Shown piece by piece: positions 1-9,901 of a stretch of DNA of 64,000 bases. The notes under the pieces are model-generated. The model saw nothing but the letters and a program-made list of their open reading frames with translations, made no database searches and was not told where the DNA came from. Source of the DNA: an uncultured bacterium (GTDB lineage Bacteria > Bacillota > Clostridia > Lachnospirales > Lachnospiraceae); the NCBI GenBank assembly GCA_947381965.1, contig CANCXX010000017.1, positions 1 through 64,000 on the forward strand, read 5' to 3'. The position numbers were made by a program, and so were the translations under genes. Each line of letters starts with the position of its first letter. Position 1 is the stretch's first letter.

Positions 1-1
1 T

Positions 2-1359
2 AGTGGAAGCACCCCCTCTGATACCCCGCAGCTCTGCTGCGGGGTAGTTCATTATAAAGAGTCATGGAGAGATGAATATCTAAAATGGATCTGTGGCTTT
101 GCGAATGCGCAGGGAGGAAGTATTTATATTGGAATTAATGATGACGGTGAGGCTGTTGGAGTGACTGATTGTAAGAAACTTCTTGAAGATATTCCGAATA
201 AAATTAAGGACACTATGGGAATTATTGCTGATGTAAATTGTCTGGATAAAAATGGAAAACAATATATTCAGATTATAGTAAATCCCAGTTCATACCCAGT
301 CAGTTATCGTGGCGAGTATCATTATCGGAGTGGAAGTACAAAACAGCAGCTTCGAGGCTCCGCATTGACGGAATTTCTTGTCAGAAAGACAGGATATCGT
401 TGGGATGCAGTTCCAATTGATAATGTTTCCGTTGCAGACTTAGATATAGAGAGTTTTGAAATCTTTCGTCGAGAGGCTGTTCGAACAGAACGAATGACAC
501 GTAAAGATTTAGAATGTACAAATGAGGAATTGCTTAATAAGTTGGGACTGATTATTGACGGAAAACTGAAGCGGGCAGCAGTTTTGTTGTTTTATCGTAA
601 TCCACAGCGTTTTTTACGGGGTGTTATGTGAAAATCGGAAAGTTTGGGATAGGTTCTGATCTTCAATATCAGGATGTGGTTGAGGGATCGCTTATTTTAA
701 TTGCAGATAGAGTTGTGGAACTGATTTATTTGAAATATTTAAAAGCATCTATTTCCTATGACAAAGAGGTACGGGTAGAGACATACCCTTATGCAAGGGA
801 AGCAGTAAGAGAGGCGGTATACAATGCGTTGATTCATTGTAAATGGGAAGACGGCATTCCGATTCAAGTCCGGATAGAAGATGAGGCTATGTATATCAGC
901 AATGCATGCGTATTTCCAAGTGACTGGACATTGGAAAGTCTTATGAAAACCCATAATTCCAGGCCATATAACCCGGATTTGGCGAATACCTTTTTCAGGG
1001 CGGGGTATATAGAATCATGGGGACGGGGGATTCAAAAAATTTGTGAAGAATGTGATTTGATTGGTGCGAAGATTCCTGAATATAGTATTCTTGGAGATGA
1101 CATTACAGTCAAATTTACCGCGGTTGCGACTAGCAAAGCGTTTAAAAGGACAAATGATGTCCGAAAAGAAAATACCATGAATATGAATGTTTTAGAACTT
1201 ATAACAGTTCAAACGGACATTTCATTGTCCGAAATAGCTGACCGTTTAGGAGTGTCATATAAAACGGTGCAAAGGGCAGTGGCAGACTTAAAAAGGATTG
1301 GTGTTATCGAAAGAGTTGGAGGAAGAAGAAAAGGGTATTGGAGAATAAAAGAAAAATGA
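2..1359 (+). pseudogene. AlbA_2 / HATPase_c_4-type transcriptional regulator, N-terminally truncated and frameshifted
   Basis: The frame is open from the window edge. It encodes the AlbA_2 (schlafen-like, DNA-binding) signature 'WRDEYLKWICGFANAQGG' followed by 'YIGINDDGEAVGV' near 80-160. It stops at a TGA at 629-631. The same protein continues at once in another frame from 628 ('KIGKFGIGSDLQYQD', then an ATPase-like 'EAVREAVYNALIHC', then a winged helix at about 1190-1340). Family members are normally one chain of about 480 aa, so a single-base deletion near 627 split the gene. The start is also replaced by a palindrome. The second half, if translated alone from GTG 628 (a GTGA overlap with the stop), would be 243 aa and keep the C-terminal HTH. 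Such regulators often sit in type I restriction loci. A sequencing error at 627 would be the alternative to decay. Confidence 0.75.
22..46. repeat. Perfect palindrome at the broken 5' end of the AlbA_2 gene
   Basis: An 11-bp perfect stem (22-32 with 36-46) closes a 3-nt loop. It sits where the N-terminus of an AlbA_2 protein should be, and the recognisable protein similarity starts just after it. It is not followed by a T-run on the + strand, so it is not a clear terminator. It could be the edge of a small palindromic element that removed the start of the gene. Identity of any element is unknown. Confidence 0.5.
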
Positions 1360-4300
1360 GCAGATTGAATATTTGGAATGAAAAAGATATAATCAATAAA
1401 ATATCCATATGTATTAAAGAGAACGACTTTGGTAGTTTTGCGAAGGAATTTTTTGTATTTCCTTTATCTGATATATTGTTTTCATTCTATGAAAATGCAA
1501 GTATTATAGAAGATTTTTATTCAATTGAATTCTTTGAGGAATTGCTTACCAAATATAAAACAGAACATAAAGAGTTAACAGAAAGTACAAAAGATTTAGT
1601 TGAGAAAGGTTGGATATCATTCTCTTTTGGGCGTTGGAAATGTGCATTAGGTAATTTATATACATGGGAAAGAGTTGAAAGAGAAGGTGATTGGGAATTT
1701 AAGGATTCAGATATTATTCGTTTTCTCATTTGGCTAAAACGTCAAGAAAGAGAAAAGCAATTTAATATTGAGATTATAAATCCAGAGGAAATATTAAAAT
1801 GTTGGAAAGCTGCAAGTGATACAACACCTGACTTAGATTGGTTTATAAATAAACACTATTTAGAATATTTAAATGGTAAATATTATGCCGGACCTGGTAG
1901 GTACTGGGGGAGCGAAGCAATTAATCAAGCATTGGCAAAATTATGGTTGAAATGGGGGACGAACCAAGGAGACGACTGGATTGTTATGGTATTGTCTTTA
2001 AAAGGAACATATAAAATTGGTGAATATTTAGATGGGGATGATCAAAGAGAACTCATTTATTTTCTACTGGATAATTATATTTATCAATATTCAATTCCTT
2101 CTTGGGAAGATGAAAAAAGATTTTACAGTAAACTTCGTATGGCAGAAGTGCCAGCATACTGTAAAGAACCCAATAAATATGGGGAAGCTGAATTATGGAC
2201 AGGAAATTGGGTGATTGATCTGTTGGACTATGGTCAGTATGGATTTGAACGTTATAGGTGGGATAACGTTAGGGAATGGGAATACACATTTTTGGTTGCA
2301 TTCTGTGTAGTATATTCCAGATGGCGTAAAGATGGGCAGAACAAAAAATTTGCAGATTGCCTGAATGGATATGACAAAATTTCGGCATTATATTATATTC
2401 CGAAATTGAACGTGGATGTTATATATGAACTACTTTCAGAAAGCGGGACTTTTTTTGTGGGATTTCGTTATTTGATTCATGACATTAGAGATACTATCCT
2501 TGATTCAGATGTATATGTGAATTATATTTGCGGTATTGTGGACACGATTTTTGAACAAGGCATCAGAAAAACAAATTTTTTTAAGAGTGAAGATATTGGA
2601 AGCTGTTTATTTTATCTGATAATGAACTGTCGTTCTCATCAAAATATATGGAGAAAATTACTTAAAGCTATTGTTTTGGTAGTTGGAAAAGAAAGATATC
2701 TGGATGTTATTGCGGAGGAATTATGTGATTATTTTAGAAAATTATTGGAGATACAGCGTGATGTAGACTGGGTGAGGGGATACCATCTGATTCTTTTTTG
2801 TGTGAATCAATGGTTTTTTGAAAATTCAGGGTTACAAGAAAAAAAGTATTATAGAAATTTTATGGATATTGTATGGAAGGGATATCAGATTGCGTTTGAT
2901 GGAAAAAGTAATTATATTACCTTTCTTGATGAAGAATATTTTTCAGTGCAGTTATGCTCAGAACTATATGGGCTTTATATGAAGGAAGAGGCTACTGCAA
3001 AAAAAAGAGAGTTGTTGTTGCCGGTAAGCAATATGCAGTATGGTAAAAAGAGCAGTGAGATTTATCACTTTTATAAATTGTTATTGATAATTATTTACCA
3101 TATATACGAAAACGGTAGTGATGAATTTGTTAAAAGTGTAATGTTTGAGGCGTTGGAACAGGTTTTAATTGGAGAAAACAATAAAGAAAAAGGTGCAGTA
3201 TTTAGCTATTCTTATATGCAGATATTTTCAACAGAATCTGTTATTTGTAAATGTATTGGGCTATTAAGATATGAACAAAACGATTCAAAATATCTTCTGA
3301 AGAATTTATTAAAGGCAGATGTTCCGGAATTGCTTATTTTTTATGAGGCAGCACAGGATCAAAAACTCAAAGAGGAGATACTAAAAAAGATTAATGAAAA
3401 GGCAACGGAGACATCGCTGGAAGTGTTTGAGGATAGCCATGCATTGGATTTAGTTATGGATTTTAAAATTGAGAGTTTGTATCCGGCCGTAGATTATATA
3501 CTTAAGAGAAAATTCGAGAGTTGGGGGAATGGGAAATTTGTTAAGAAAGAACACTATTATCAACAGGCATTACATCAGCAGTGCAGACTAAAATATTGTA
3601 AGCGAGAATATAAGGATATTTTAGAAGGAGATAATGTTTTCTTTAAAGCAATTGTATATATGGAGGTAGATGAATATAGGGATTATGAAAAAGCAGATAA
3701 GCTGTGGAAAGACATGATTTTGGATAGGAAAAATCACGATTATGCAGGCGCTGTATTTCTGAATTATTTTTATCTTTTGAATCGTGAATTAAATAAGGCA
3801 ATACAGAATCAGACAGCTGATCAGGAAAAGATTTTGGAAAATATAAACTGGCTGATTGAGATTGTGGAAAAAGAGCAGATTCAAAAGTGGGCAATAGGTG
3901 ATAAAGAAGCGTTCGGCTGGTTTGTTGTTCAAAGTAAAAAAATTCATGGTGATGATTATGTGCGTGACTTCTATATCTATAAAGAGAGATATCATTTGTC
4001 AATGAGTATAGAGGAATTTAATGATGAAGCAAAGCATGAAACAGAATTACTTCAGCAAAAAGTATATGGTAACGTAAGCGCTGCTGACAATATAGTTGAA
4101 GCTTTGAGAGTATTTAAGGCATTTGATAGAATGCCTAAAGCAAAAATATACTATCAGGTGCAAGGATATCAGAAGCCAACAGAGAAAGATTGGGGAACGG
4201 TAATGCTGACAGAACAAGTGCTTAGAACATGTTCCGCCCTGCAAAATTATGGATCACAATTGATATATGAGGACAAGCAAATAATTATTAAAAAAAATGA

Positions 4301-4916
4301 GAAGAAAGATTTTGAGGTAACAACGGTTGAAAAGTTATATGAAGATGGTGTTACCATGCTTTTCAGGGAGTTATTTAATCTGGCGTTTGGAGAACTTTAT
4401 AGTTATACTGTTCATGATCAGGAGAAACGGGCAAGTACAGGACATTGTTTTGGAGGACACAAATCGCCTGCAGAAATCGACTTAAGTGTATATTATAATG
4501 GCAAGTGCTGTGAAATTATGGAAGCATTTGTACTTAAGGACGATACTTCAAAGAAAATATTTAAAGATCATATAGAAAAGGCAATTGGAAATAATATTGC
4601 AAATCAACCGCTTACTTATATTTTGATTTATGGTAATGCGAAAGACAGTGCGGGTGCATGGTCAAAATATAAGAATTACATACTTAATGAATTGTGTCAT
4701 GATTTTAATGGGGGAGTTCTTGATAAAACATCAATTCTTGAACTTGAAGAAGCTCCTTATTTTCTCAAAAAATTTAATAGCGAGTATCCTGGACTTAAGC
4801 TTTTACGTCAATGCATTATACTAAAATCTGGCGAAATACAGGAAATTTTGCATATTTATATAGATATAGCTAAAAATTTGGAAGGAGAAATTCGCAAGGG
4901 ATATAGACAAGTTTGA
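1356..4916 (+). CDS. Very large uncharacterised protein, candidate defence effector with a nuclease-like motif
   Basis: I do not recognise this 1,186-aa protein. It starts at an ATG that overlaps the stop of the regulator remnant (ATGA), so translation may be coupled; TTG 1338 is an alternative start. It has no signal peptide or membrane segment. Most of the chain looks alpha-helical, rich in Trp, Tyr, Lys and Glu, like helical-repeat scaffolds. Around residues 1025-1065 a stretch reads 'AEIDLSVYYNGK' then 'CEIMEAFVLK'. This resembles the D-x(n)-E-x-x-K layout of PD-(D/E)XK nuclease folds found at the ends of large bacterial defence proteins. The gene is visibly AT-richer than the flagellar region and lies between a regulator remnant, a nuclease remnant and hsdR. 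Nuclease activity and a defence role are inferences; the open frame itself is certain. Confidence 0.7.
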   Translation: MSRLNIWNEKDIINKISICIKENDFGSFAKEFFVFPLSDILFSFYENASIIEDFYSIEFFEELLTKYKTEHKELTESTKDLVEKGWISFSFGRWKCALGNLYTWERVEREGDWEFKDSDIIRFLIWLKRQEREKQFNIEIINPEEILKCWKAASDTTPDLDWFINKHYLEYLNGKYYAGPGRYWGSEAINQALAKLWLKWGTNQGDDWIVMVLSLKGTYKIGEYLDGDDQRELIYFLLDNYIYQYSIPSWEDEKRFYSKLRMAEVPAYCKEPNKYGEAELWTGNWVIDLLDYGQYGFERYRWDNVREWEYTFLVAFCVVYSRWRKDGQNKKFADCLNGYDKISALYYIPKLNVDVIYELLSESGTFFVGFRYLIHDIRDTILDSDVYVNYICGIVDTIFEQGIRKTNFFKSEDIGSCLFYLIMNCRSHQNIWRKLLKAIVLVVGKERYLDVIAEELCDYFRKLLEIQRDVDWVRGYHLILFCVNQWFFENSGLQEKKYYRNFMDIVWKGYQIAFDGKSNYITFLDEEYFSVQLCSELYGLYMKEEATAKKRELLLPVSNMQYGKKSSEIYHFYKLLLIIIYHIYENGSDEFVKSVMFEALEQVLIGENNKEKGAVFSYSYMQIFSTESVICKCIGLLRYEQNDSKYLLKNLLKADVPELLIFYEAAQDQKLKEEILKKINEKATETSLEVFEDSHALDLVMDFKIESLYPAVDYILKRKFESWGNGKFVKKEHYYQQALHQQCRLKYCKREYKDILEGDNVFFKAIVYMEVDEYRDYEKADKLWKDMILDRKNHDYAGAVFLNYFYLLNRELNKAIQNQTADQEKILENINWLIEIVEKEQIQKWAIGDKEAFGWFVVQSKKIHGDDYVRDFYIYKERYHLSMSIEEFNDEAKHETELLQQKVYGNVSAADNIVEALRVFKAFDRMPKAKIYYQVQGYQKPTEKDWGTVMLTEQVLRTCSALQNYGSQLIYEDKQIIIKKNEKKDFEVTTVEKLYEDGVTMLFRELFNLAFGELYSYTVHDQEKRASTGHCFGGHKSPAEIDLSVYYNGKCCEIMEAFVLKDDTSKKIFKDHIEKAIGNNIANQPLTYILIYGNAKDSAGAWSKYKNYILNELCHDFNGGVLDKTSILELEEAPYFLKKFNSEYPGLKLLRQCIILKSGEIQEILHIYIDIAKNLEGEIRKGYRQV

Positions 4917-4950
4917 GCTAGGAGTAAAGAAGAACTTATTTGTTTTATGC

Positions 4951-5000
4951 GTGTCATATAAAACGATATAGGGGGGCAGTGGCAGATTTAAATATGTTGG
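4951..5000 (+). repeat. Degenerate copy of the HTH-coding 3' end of the AlbA_2 gene
   Basis: A gap-free alignment pairs 4951-5000 with 1252-1301. A 15-nt block (GTGTCATATAAAACG) and a 13-nt block (GGGCAGTGGCAGA) are identical, with divergent bases between and after. In copy 1 this encodes the recognition helix 'VSYKTVQRAVADL'; copy 2 has an in-frame stop and is dead. It is the only recognisable content of the 170-nt gap after the large gene. Confidence 0.7.
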
Positions 5001-5060
5001 ATTCATATGAAATAATAGTAAGATATAGCAAATCAAATGTAGATATTGTTTTGGTACGCT

Positions 5061-5084
5061 AAGGAGTAAAATTTTTTATTCCTT
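5061..5084. other. AT-rich inverted repeat before the yhcG remnant
   Basis: Positions 5061-5071 pair with 5074-5084 with one G-T wobble, giving a near-perfect dyad with almost no loop. It includes the only Shine-Dalgarno-like AAGGAG upstream of the remnant. Function unknown; it may mark the junction where the 5' part of yhcG was lost. Confidence 0.35.
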
Positions 5085-5086
5085 AA

Positions 5087-5404
5087 TTGACACAGGCAGA
5101 TCCGGTCTTTTATAATCGCCTATTACGTTGTTATGTTTTGATTGATATAAAAGCAGACAAGCAGACGCATCAGGACATCGGACAGATGCAGATGTATGTG
5201 AATTACTATGACCGGTATGAAAAACTTGATGAAGAAAATCCGACAATTGGCATTCTGATGTGTAGGGAAGCGAATGATGCACTGGTAGAGATTACTTTGC
5301 CCAAAGATGCCAATATTTATGCTTCTCAATATAAACTTTATTTACCGGATAAAAAGTTATTACAGGATAAGATCAGACAATGGATTGCGGAGGAAGAATC
5401 ATGA
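5087..5404 (+). pseudogene. YhcG/DUF1016-type PD-(D/E)XK nuclease, C-terminal remnant
   Basis: The 105 residues match only the C-terminal end of DUF1016 (YhcG) nucleases: 'DPVFYNRLLRCYVLIDIK' carries the D...D-x-K nuclease motif and is followed by 'GQMQMYVNYYDRY' and 'NPTIGILMCR'. Intact family members are roughly 330-380 aa, so about two thirds are missing. A stop codon directly precedes the first in-frame TTG at 5087. The end overlaps the hsdR start by an ATGA, the arrangement expected of an ancestral yhcG-hsdR operon. YhcG-like proteins are common companions of type I restriction genes. It is probably not functional, although the catalytic half is retained. Confidence 0.8.
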
Positions 5405-8400
5405 GCATAACAGTTACCACAGAAAAGCAGTTTGAATCGGATATTGAGGCTTTTCTCATATCAGCCGAAGGTGGATATACAAAGGGAAATGGAATATACA
5501 ATCCCAAGCTGGGTTTATATCCGGATAAATTGATTTCTTTTATTCAGCGTACCCAACCAAGAGAGTGGGCGGTGTTTGAACGGCAAAATGACATAGACCC
5601 TATACGTAAATTCTGTGTTGCTTTTAATAATGCCTGTGATATGGACGGAGTGCTGCATGTCTTGCGAAATGGATTTAAGCATAGAGGCACTACATTTAAA
5701 GTCTGCTATTTTAAGCCGGAGTCTGCATTGAATAATACGGCAGGGATTCAATATGCGGAAAATGAAGTTGAGTGTTATCGGCAATGGTATTATTCCGCAG
5801 ACACGAAAAAGTCGGTGGACATGGTGCTTGTGGTAAATGGGATTCCGGTATTTGCTTTTGAACTAAAAAACCAGTACACAGGGCAGAATGCAGATAATGC
5901 CAAAACCCAATGGATGTTTGACAGAGATCCAAGGGAGTTGTGTTTTCAATTTAATAAGAGAATCCTGGCGTATTTTTGCGTAGATCATACAGAAGTCTGG
6001 ATGACAACGAGACTGGCAGGAAAAGACACCTGTTTCTTGCCTTTTAACCAAGGCTCTAATGGGGCTGGTGTTTATGGCGGAGCGGGTAATCCGCCTAATC
6101 CGGAGGGGTATCCTACGGCATATCTTTGGGAAAATGTATTCCCAAAAGACAGTATGTTGGATATTATTCAGAAATTTATTAATTTACAGAAAAGGAAAAC
6201 ATTGATATTCCCACGTTACCATCAGTTAGATGTCGTTCGGAAGCTTGTGGCGGATGTACGGGAAAATGGTGCAGGCAAGAACTATCTGATTCAGCATAGC
6301 GCAGGCTCCGGTAAATCCAATTCGATTGCGTGGACAGCATATCGTCTTGCATCGCTTTTTGATGGAAATAGCAAACCGATATTTTCCAGTGTGATTGTCG
6401 TGACAGACCGAACGGTATTAGACGCACAGCTTCAGGAGACAATTTCAGGATTTGACCATAAATTGGGTGCAATAGAAACCATAGGAGAAGATAAAAATTC
6501 CCAGGATTTGAAAAACGCAATCAATGACGGCGTGCGCATGATTGTCACAACTTTGCAAAAATTTCCGGTAATTTATACGGAAGTGGATAAGGCAAATGGC
6601 AGATGCTTTGCTGTGATTGTGGATGAGGCACATTCTTCTCAGACAGGCAGTTCGGCGCTTAAGTTAAAGACTGCGCTGGCAGATACGGAAGAGGCATTGC
6701 GGGAGTATGCGGAGCGTGAAGGTTTGGCGGAGGAAGAGGTTGATCCGGAGAACAGGCTTGTAAAAGAAATGATTGCCCAGGGCAAACATAAGAATTTGTC
6801 CTTTTTTGCCTTTACTGCTACGCCAAAGGCAACCACGCTGGAAATGTTTGGGCAGGAACAGGAGGACGGCTCTTTTCATCCGTTCCATGTATATAGTATG
6901 CGGCAGGCGATTGAGGAGAAATTTATCCTTGATGTTCTCCAGAATTACATGACCTACAATACCTGTTTTAGAATTGCAAAGACTATGGTGGATAATCCTG
7001 ATGTTCCGTCCAGCAGGGCGGCAAAGGTCATCCGTAAATATCAGGAATTACATCCTTATAATATCAGTCAGAAATCGCAGATTATTGTAGAGACATTCCG
7101 AGATACCACAAGGCATAAGATTGATGGCAAAGGAAAGATGATGGTAATTACATCGTCAAGATTGGCTGCTGTCCGCTATTACCACGAAATCAAACGATAT
7201 ATTGAAGAAAAGAAATACGATGATGTGGATATTTTGGTGGCTTTTTCCGGTGCGATTGACGATCAGGGCGAGGAATATACGGAGTCAAAGCTGAATGTAC
7301 GCAAAGATGGTTCTCACATTTCGGAGAATCAGACGAAAGCGGAGTTCCATGACAATTTTAATGTGCTGATTGTGGCGGAAAAGTATCAGACAGGGTTTGA
7401 TGAGCCGCTTTTACATACGATGATTGTGGACAAGAAGTTAAAGAATGTGAAAGCGGTACAGACTTTATCCCGGCTGAACCGCACTTGCGAGGGAAAGACA
7501 GATACGTTTATATTAGATTTTGTAAATAAGGCGGAGGATATCAAGGAGGCATTTCAGCCGTTCTATCAGGAAACAATTCTGCAGGAAGAAGTAAACACAG
7601 ACTTATTGTATCAGACACAGCGGGAATTGCGGGCATATGGTATTTACTCGGATGAGGATATTAAAGCTTTTACAGACGAGTATTACAGAAAAGGCAGACA
7701 GGATGACAGGGCAATGGGGAGAATGAGCAGTATTTTACTTCCTGTTTCCAATCGTTATAATAAAAAGACGCAGAACGAAAAATATCAATTTCGCAGACAG
7801 GTACGGAATCTGATTAAATGGTATAGTTACATATCACAGATATTGAGAATGTTTGATAAAGAGCTGCAGAAGGAATATGTATTTTGTTCATACTTAATCG
7901 GTTTATTGCCGAAAGACCCTGTGGAATTGATTGACTTGGAGGGGAAGCTGAAGCTGGAATATTATAAGCTGCAAAAGACATTTCAAGGCGAAATTGCCTT
8001 GGACGAAGTAAAAAGTGTATATGTTCCGGCGAAGCACAAAGGCGTCAAGGGGATGGACGAAAAAATGCCTTTGGATGAGGTGATTGCAAAAATTAATGAG
8101 AAATTTAAGGGCAATTTTACGGAGGGGGATAAGGTTATTCTGTCAGCACTCCGGGATAAATTGCTTTCTGATAAGAAGCTGAAAAAAATGGCACAGGCCT
8201 CTGATCCGCAGATATTTGTTGAAAGTATCTTTCCTAAAGCGTTTGGTACGGCAGCACAGGATGGATATATGGAGGCGCAGGAGTCGTATCAGAGTTTGTT
8301 TGAGGATACGGCTAAGTATAATGCGATTATGAGTGCGTTGGCGGGGGTTGTGTATCGGGAGATGAGGAAAAAGGATATAAAGGCTTTGGATGAGTCTGAC

Positions 8401-8505
8401 GCTTATACATATGAGACATCGCAGAGGTTGTCTATGGTGGCGGAAGCCCAGGCACAGTATGGAGAAGGTAGAGAAGGTAATAAAGAGCATTTAAGTCTCG
8501 TTTGA
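5401..8505 (+). CDS. hsdR: Type I restriction enzyme, endonuclease/translocase subunit HsdR
   Basis: This intact 1,034-aa protein has the full HsdR order. The N-terminal nuclease carries 'VDMVLVVNG...FAFELKNQ' near residues 140-155. The SF2 translocase has Walker A '[10 protein letters not shown]' near 298, the DEAH box '[12 protein letters not shown]' near 407, motif III 'FFAFTATPK', and '[10 protein letters not shown]' plus 'QTLSRLNRT' in the second RecA lobe. A helical tail follows. HsdR cleaves and translocates DNA only together with HsdM and HsdS, and neither gene is in the window. They may lie just upstream, which is where they normally sit, or be lost. ATG 5401 is preferred over an in-frame ATG at 5380 because AGGAGGAA sits at 5390-5397 and the start overlaps the preceding stop. 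Confidence 0.95.
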   Translation: MSITVTTEKQFESDIEAFLISAEGGYTKGNGIYNPKLGLYPDKLISFIQRTQPREWAVFERQNDIDPIRKFCVAFNNACDMDGVLHVLRNGFKHRGTTFKVCYFKPESALNNTAGIQYAENEVECYRQWYYSADTKKSVDMVLVVNGIPVFAFELKNQYTGQNADNAKTQWMFDRDPRELCFQFNKRILAYFCVDHTEVWMTTRLAGKDTCFLPFNQGSNGAGVYGGAGNPPNPEGYPTAYLWENVFPKDSMLDIIQKFINLQKRKTLIFPRYHQLDVVRKLVADVRENGAGKNYLIQHSAGSGKSNSIAWTAYRLASLFDGNSKPIFSSVIVVTDRTVLDAQLQETISGFDHKLGAIETIGEDKNSQDLKNAINDGVRMIVTTLQKFPVIYTEVDKANGRCFAVIVDEAHSSQTGSSALKLKTALADTEEALREYAEREGLAEEEVDPENRLVKEMIAQGKHKNLSFFAFTATPKATTLEMFGQEQEDGSFHPFHVYSMRQAIEEKFILDVLQNYMTYNTCFRIAKTMVDNPDVPSSRAAKVIRKYQELHPYNISQKSQIIVETFRDTTRHKIDGKGKMMVITSSRLAAVRYYHEIKRYIEEKKYDDVDILVAFSGAIDDQGEEYTESKLNVRKDGSHISENQTKAEFHDNFNVLIVAEKYQTGFDEPLLHTMIVDKKLKNVKAVQTLSRLNRTCEGKTDTFILDFVNKAEDIKEAFQPFYQETILQEEVNTDLLYQTQRELRAYGIYSDEDIKAFTDEYYRKGRQDDRAMGRMSSILLPVSNRYNKKTQNEKYQFRRQVRNLIKWYSYISQILRMFDKELQKEYVFCSYLIGLLPKDPVELIDLEGKLKLEYYKLQKTFQGEIALDEVKSVYVPAKHKGVKGMDEKMPLDEVIAKINEKFKGNFTEGDKVILSALRDKLLSDKKLKKMAQASDPQIFVESIFPKAFGTAAQDGYMEAQESYQSLFEDTAKYNAIMSALAGVVYREMRKKDIKALDESDAYTYETSQRLSMVAEAQAQYGEGREGNKEHLSLV

Positions 8506-8665
8506 TGAAAATAATCAGACCTTAGCGATCCTGTGTTGACATATGCAAAATTATAAGTTCCACAACTACGCATGTATAATTTTTTGAGAGATTAAAGAAA
8601 GAGTATCGGTTTAGAATGCGTAAATAAGTGATTAGGAAAAACATAAAGTGGAAGATATAAATGTG

Positions 8666-8757
8666 CTAGAGCGTGTTTGAAAAGTCATTTTCAACATCTG
8701 CACGCGGAAAACCGCGTCCCCACATTTGCTGGGAAGCATTTTTCAAACACGCTCTAG
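8666..8757. repeat. 92-bp palindromic repeat, family R (copy 1)
   Basis: The ends are perfect 18-bp inverted repeats, CTAGAGCGTGTTTGAAAA at 8666-8683 and its complement at 8740-8757. The interior holds a second small hairpin (ACGCGG...CCGCGT, about 8702-8717). Related ends occur near 9641-9818, at 13681 and at about 23968-23986. It has no coding capacity and may be a MITE or REP-like element. Confidence 0.75.
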
Positions 8758-8882
8758 AGAGATATACAATTTTAAGTTTAAAATTAATTTCTGGGTTTTT
8801 TACAGAGAAAGACTTTTGAAAGCGCCTTATATTTTTATAGTAAGCCAAGTTTGGATGTGGTACAATAAATTGGTATTTCGAA

Positions 8883-9097
8883 TAGGTAATTGCGAAACTC
8901 GTAAACTTGCTGAATATTCTGCCAATCTATTCTGCGAAAAGCCTTATGCACCATGGAATCAAGACCGTAGAAGGCAGGAGGGACGCTACCCGACTGTCTT
9001 CTGTCCTGCTGGGCTTGATGGAATGCACGGTGCAACAGGATTTGAGTGGAATAGATTGTCAGAATATTTCTACAACTTTAAGTTTCGCAATTACCTA
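8883..9097 (+). mobile_element. 215-bp MITE-like element, copy A
   Basis: The element starts TAGGTAATTGCGAAACT and ends with the complement. Imperfect inverted similarity extends about 50 bp inward from each end. It is flanked by exact 11-bp direct repeats, GGTATTTCGAA, at 8872-8882 and 9098-9108, which is the mark of transposition with target duplication. It encodes nothing credible, so it is non-autonomous. A second copy of the same length lies inverted at 13749-13963. It sits about 28 nt upstream of the next gene's start. Confidence 0.85.
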
Positions 9098-9125
9098 GGT
9101 ATTTCGAAATTTGTGAGGTGATAAA

Positions 9126-9653
9126 GTGGAAAAAGGACGTATAATATTTTTGAATGGAGTAACAAGTGCAGGGAAAACATCAATTGTCGAAGCGATTCAA
9201 GAGCGTGATGACATATTCTTTTATGTAGTTGCTAATGACTTGTTTCAAGAGATGGTGGGAGATAAATATTTGCGTGAAAATTATTGGAAATATCTTAGTG
9301 AAGTAATTATTATGATGTACCACACTGCGAAACTCTATTCAGATATGGGGAAAAATGTTCTTATTGATGGAATATTAGTTGAAAGAGATGAAATAACTCC
9401 TCATTATCAGCAAATGATAGAAATACTGAAAAACAATCCACTTGATTTGGTTGAAGTATACTGTCCGTTGGATATATGTAGAAAAAGAAATATTATTCGT
9501 GGAGATAGATATGAGAGTCAATCGGATGAACAAAATGAACTGATGGCAAAAAATATAGAGTATAGGCTGAAGGTAGATACGAGTTTGTGTAGCGCAGCCG
9601 AATGTGCCGATATAATTATTAAGGAGTGCGAGCTGGGAAATCAGCGTAGCTGA
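9126..9653 (+). CDS. P-loop kinase of the chloramphenicol-phosphotransferase-like (AAA_33) family
   Basis: This 175-aa protein opens with a Walker A loop 'FLNGVTSAGKTS' (residues 9-20). It continues with the short kinase fold seen in CPT-like phosphotransferases and zeta-toxin-like kinases, including 'VLIDGILVERDE' as the Walker B region and an Arg-rich lid, 'CRKRNIIRGDRYES'. Substrate cannot be read from sequence; antibiotic phosphorylation is known only for one member of the family. The start is GTG 9126 with AGGTGAT just upstream. The gene lies directly behind MITE copy A and ends at the edge of a decayed family R repeat, so it sits in mobile-element-rich DNA. Confidence 0.8.
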   Translation: MEKGRIIFLNGVTSAGKTSIVEAIQERDDIFFYVVANDLFQEMVGDKYLRENYWKYLSEVIIMMYHTAKLYSDMGKNVLIDGILVERDEITPHYQQMIEILKNNPLDLVEVYCPLDICRKRNIIRGDRYESQSDEQNELMAKNIEYRLKVDTSLCSAAECADIIIKECELGNQRS

Positions 9654-9818
9654 ACAATCATTCCAGCCATCTGCACGTGGAAAACCGCGTCCCCGCATTT
9701 GCGTAATATTTGTACCAAATTCATGTTACATAACCCGCTATGCGCCCTGTATTTGGCACAAATCTCCCATAAATTGTGTTGCACATCTGACAGAAAGTAT
9801 TTTTTAAACACGCTGTAG
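9641..9818. repeat. Family R repeat (copy 2), degenerate, with a nested insertion
   Basis: Sequence at 9641-9701 aligns with the left half of the repeat at 8666 (shared ATCTGCACG, GGAAAACCGCGTCCCC and CATTTGC), and 9791-9818 aligns with its right half. Between them about 89 nt (9702-9790) are extra. These contain their own inverted repeat (ATTTGTACCAAATT against TATTTGGCACAAAT). The repeat begins inside the 3' end of the kinase gene. The region up to 9901 contains no other feature I can support. Confidence 0.6.
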
Positions 9819-9901
9819 CAGAGGTGGGTATTAGAGGAAACGAAAATAATTTGCCTGTGATGGCAGAGGATTCAGCGCCATATGGCGACGGGGGAAATAG
9901 G

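Larger units (their letters stand above)
8506..9125. other. Repeat-bearing intergenic region after hsdR
   Basis: About 620 nt hold no convincing gene. The first 160 nt show nothing I can name. The remainder contains a 92-bp palindromic repeat (8666-8757) and a 215-bp MITE-like element (8883-9097). A 131-codon frame across 8726-9121 is made almost entirely of these repeats. Confidence 0.7.

Noticed and set aside
22-46. Rho-independent terminator at the window start
   Set aside because: The stem is perfect but no T-run follows on either strand, and it lies inside the open frame of the regulator remnant.
627-631. Programmed frameshift in the AlbA_2 gene
   Set aside because: There is no slippery heptamer or downstream pseudoknot, the 5' end is also missing, and the family is normally a single frame. 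Decay is simpler.
8726-9121. 131-codon frame on the + strand
   Set aside because: It runs through the end of one repeat and the whole MITE copy A; the same sequence inverted at 13749-13963 gives unrelated frames. No ribosome-binding site.
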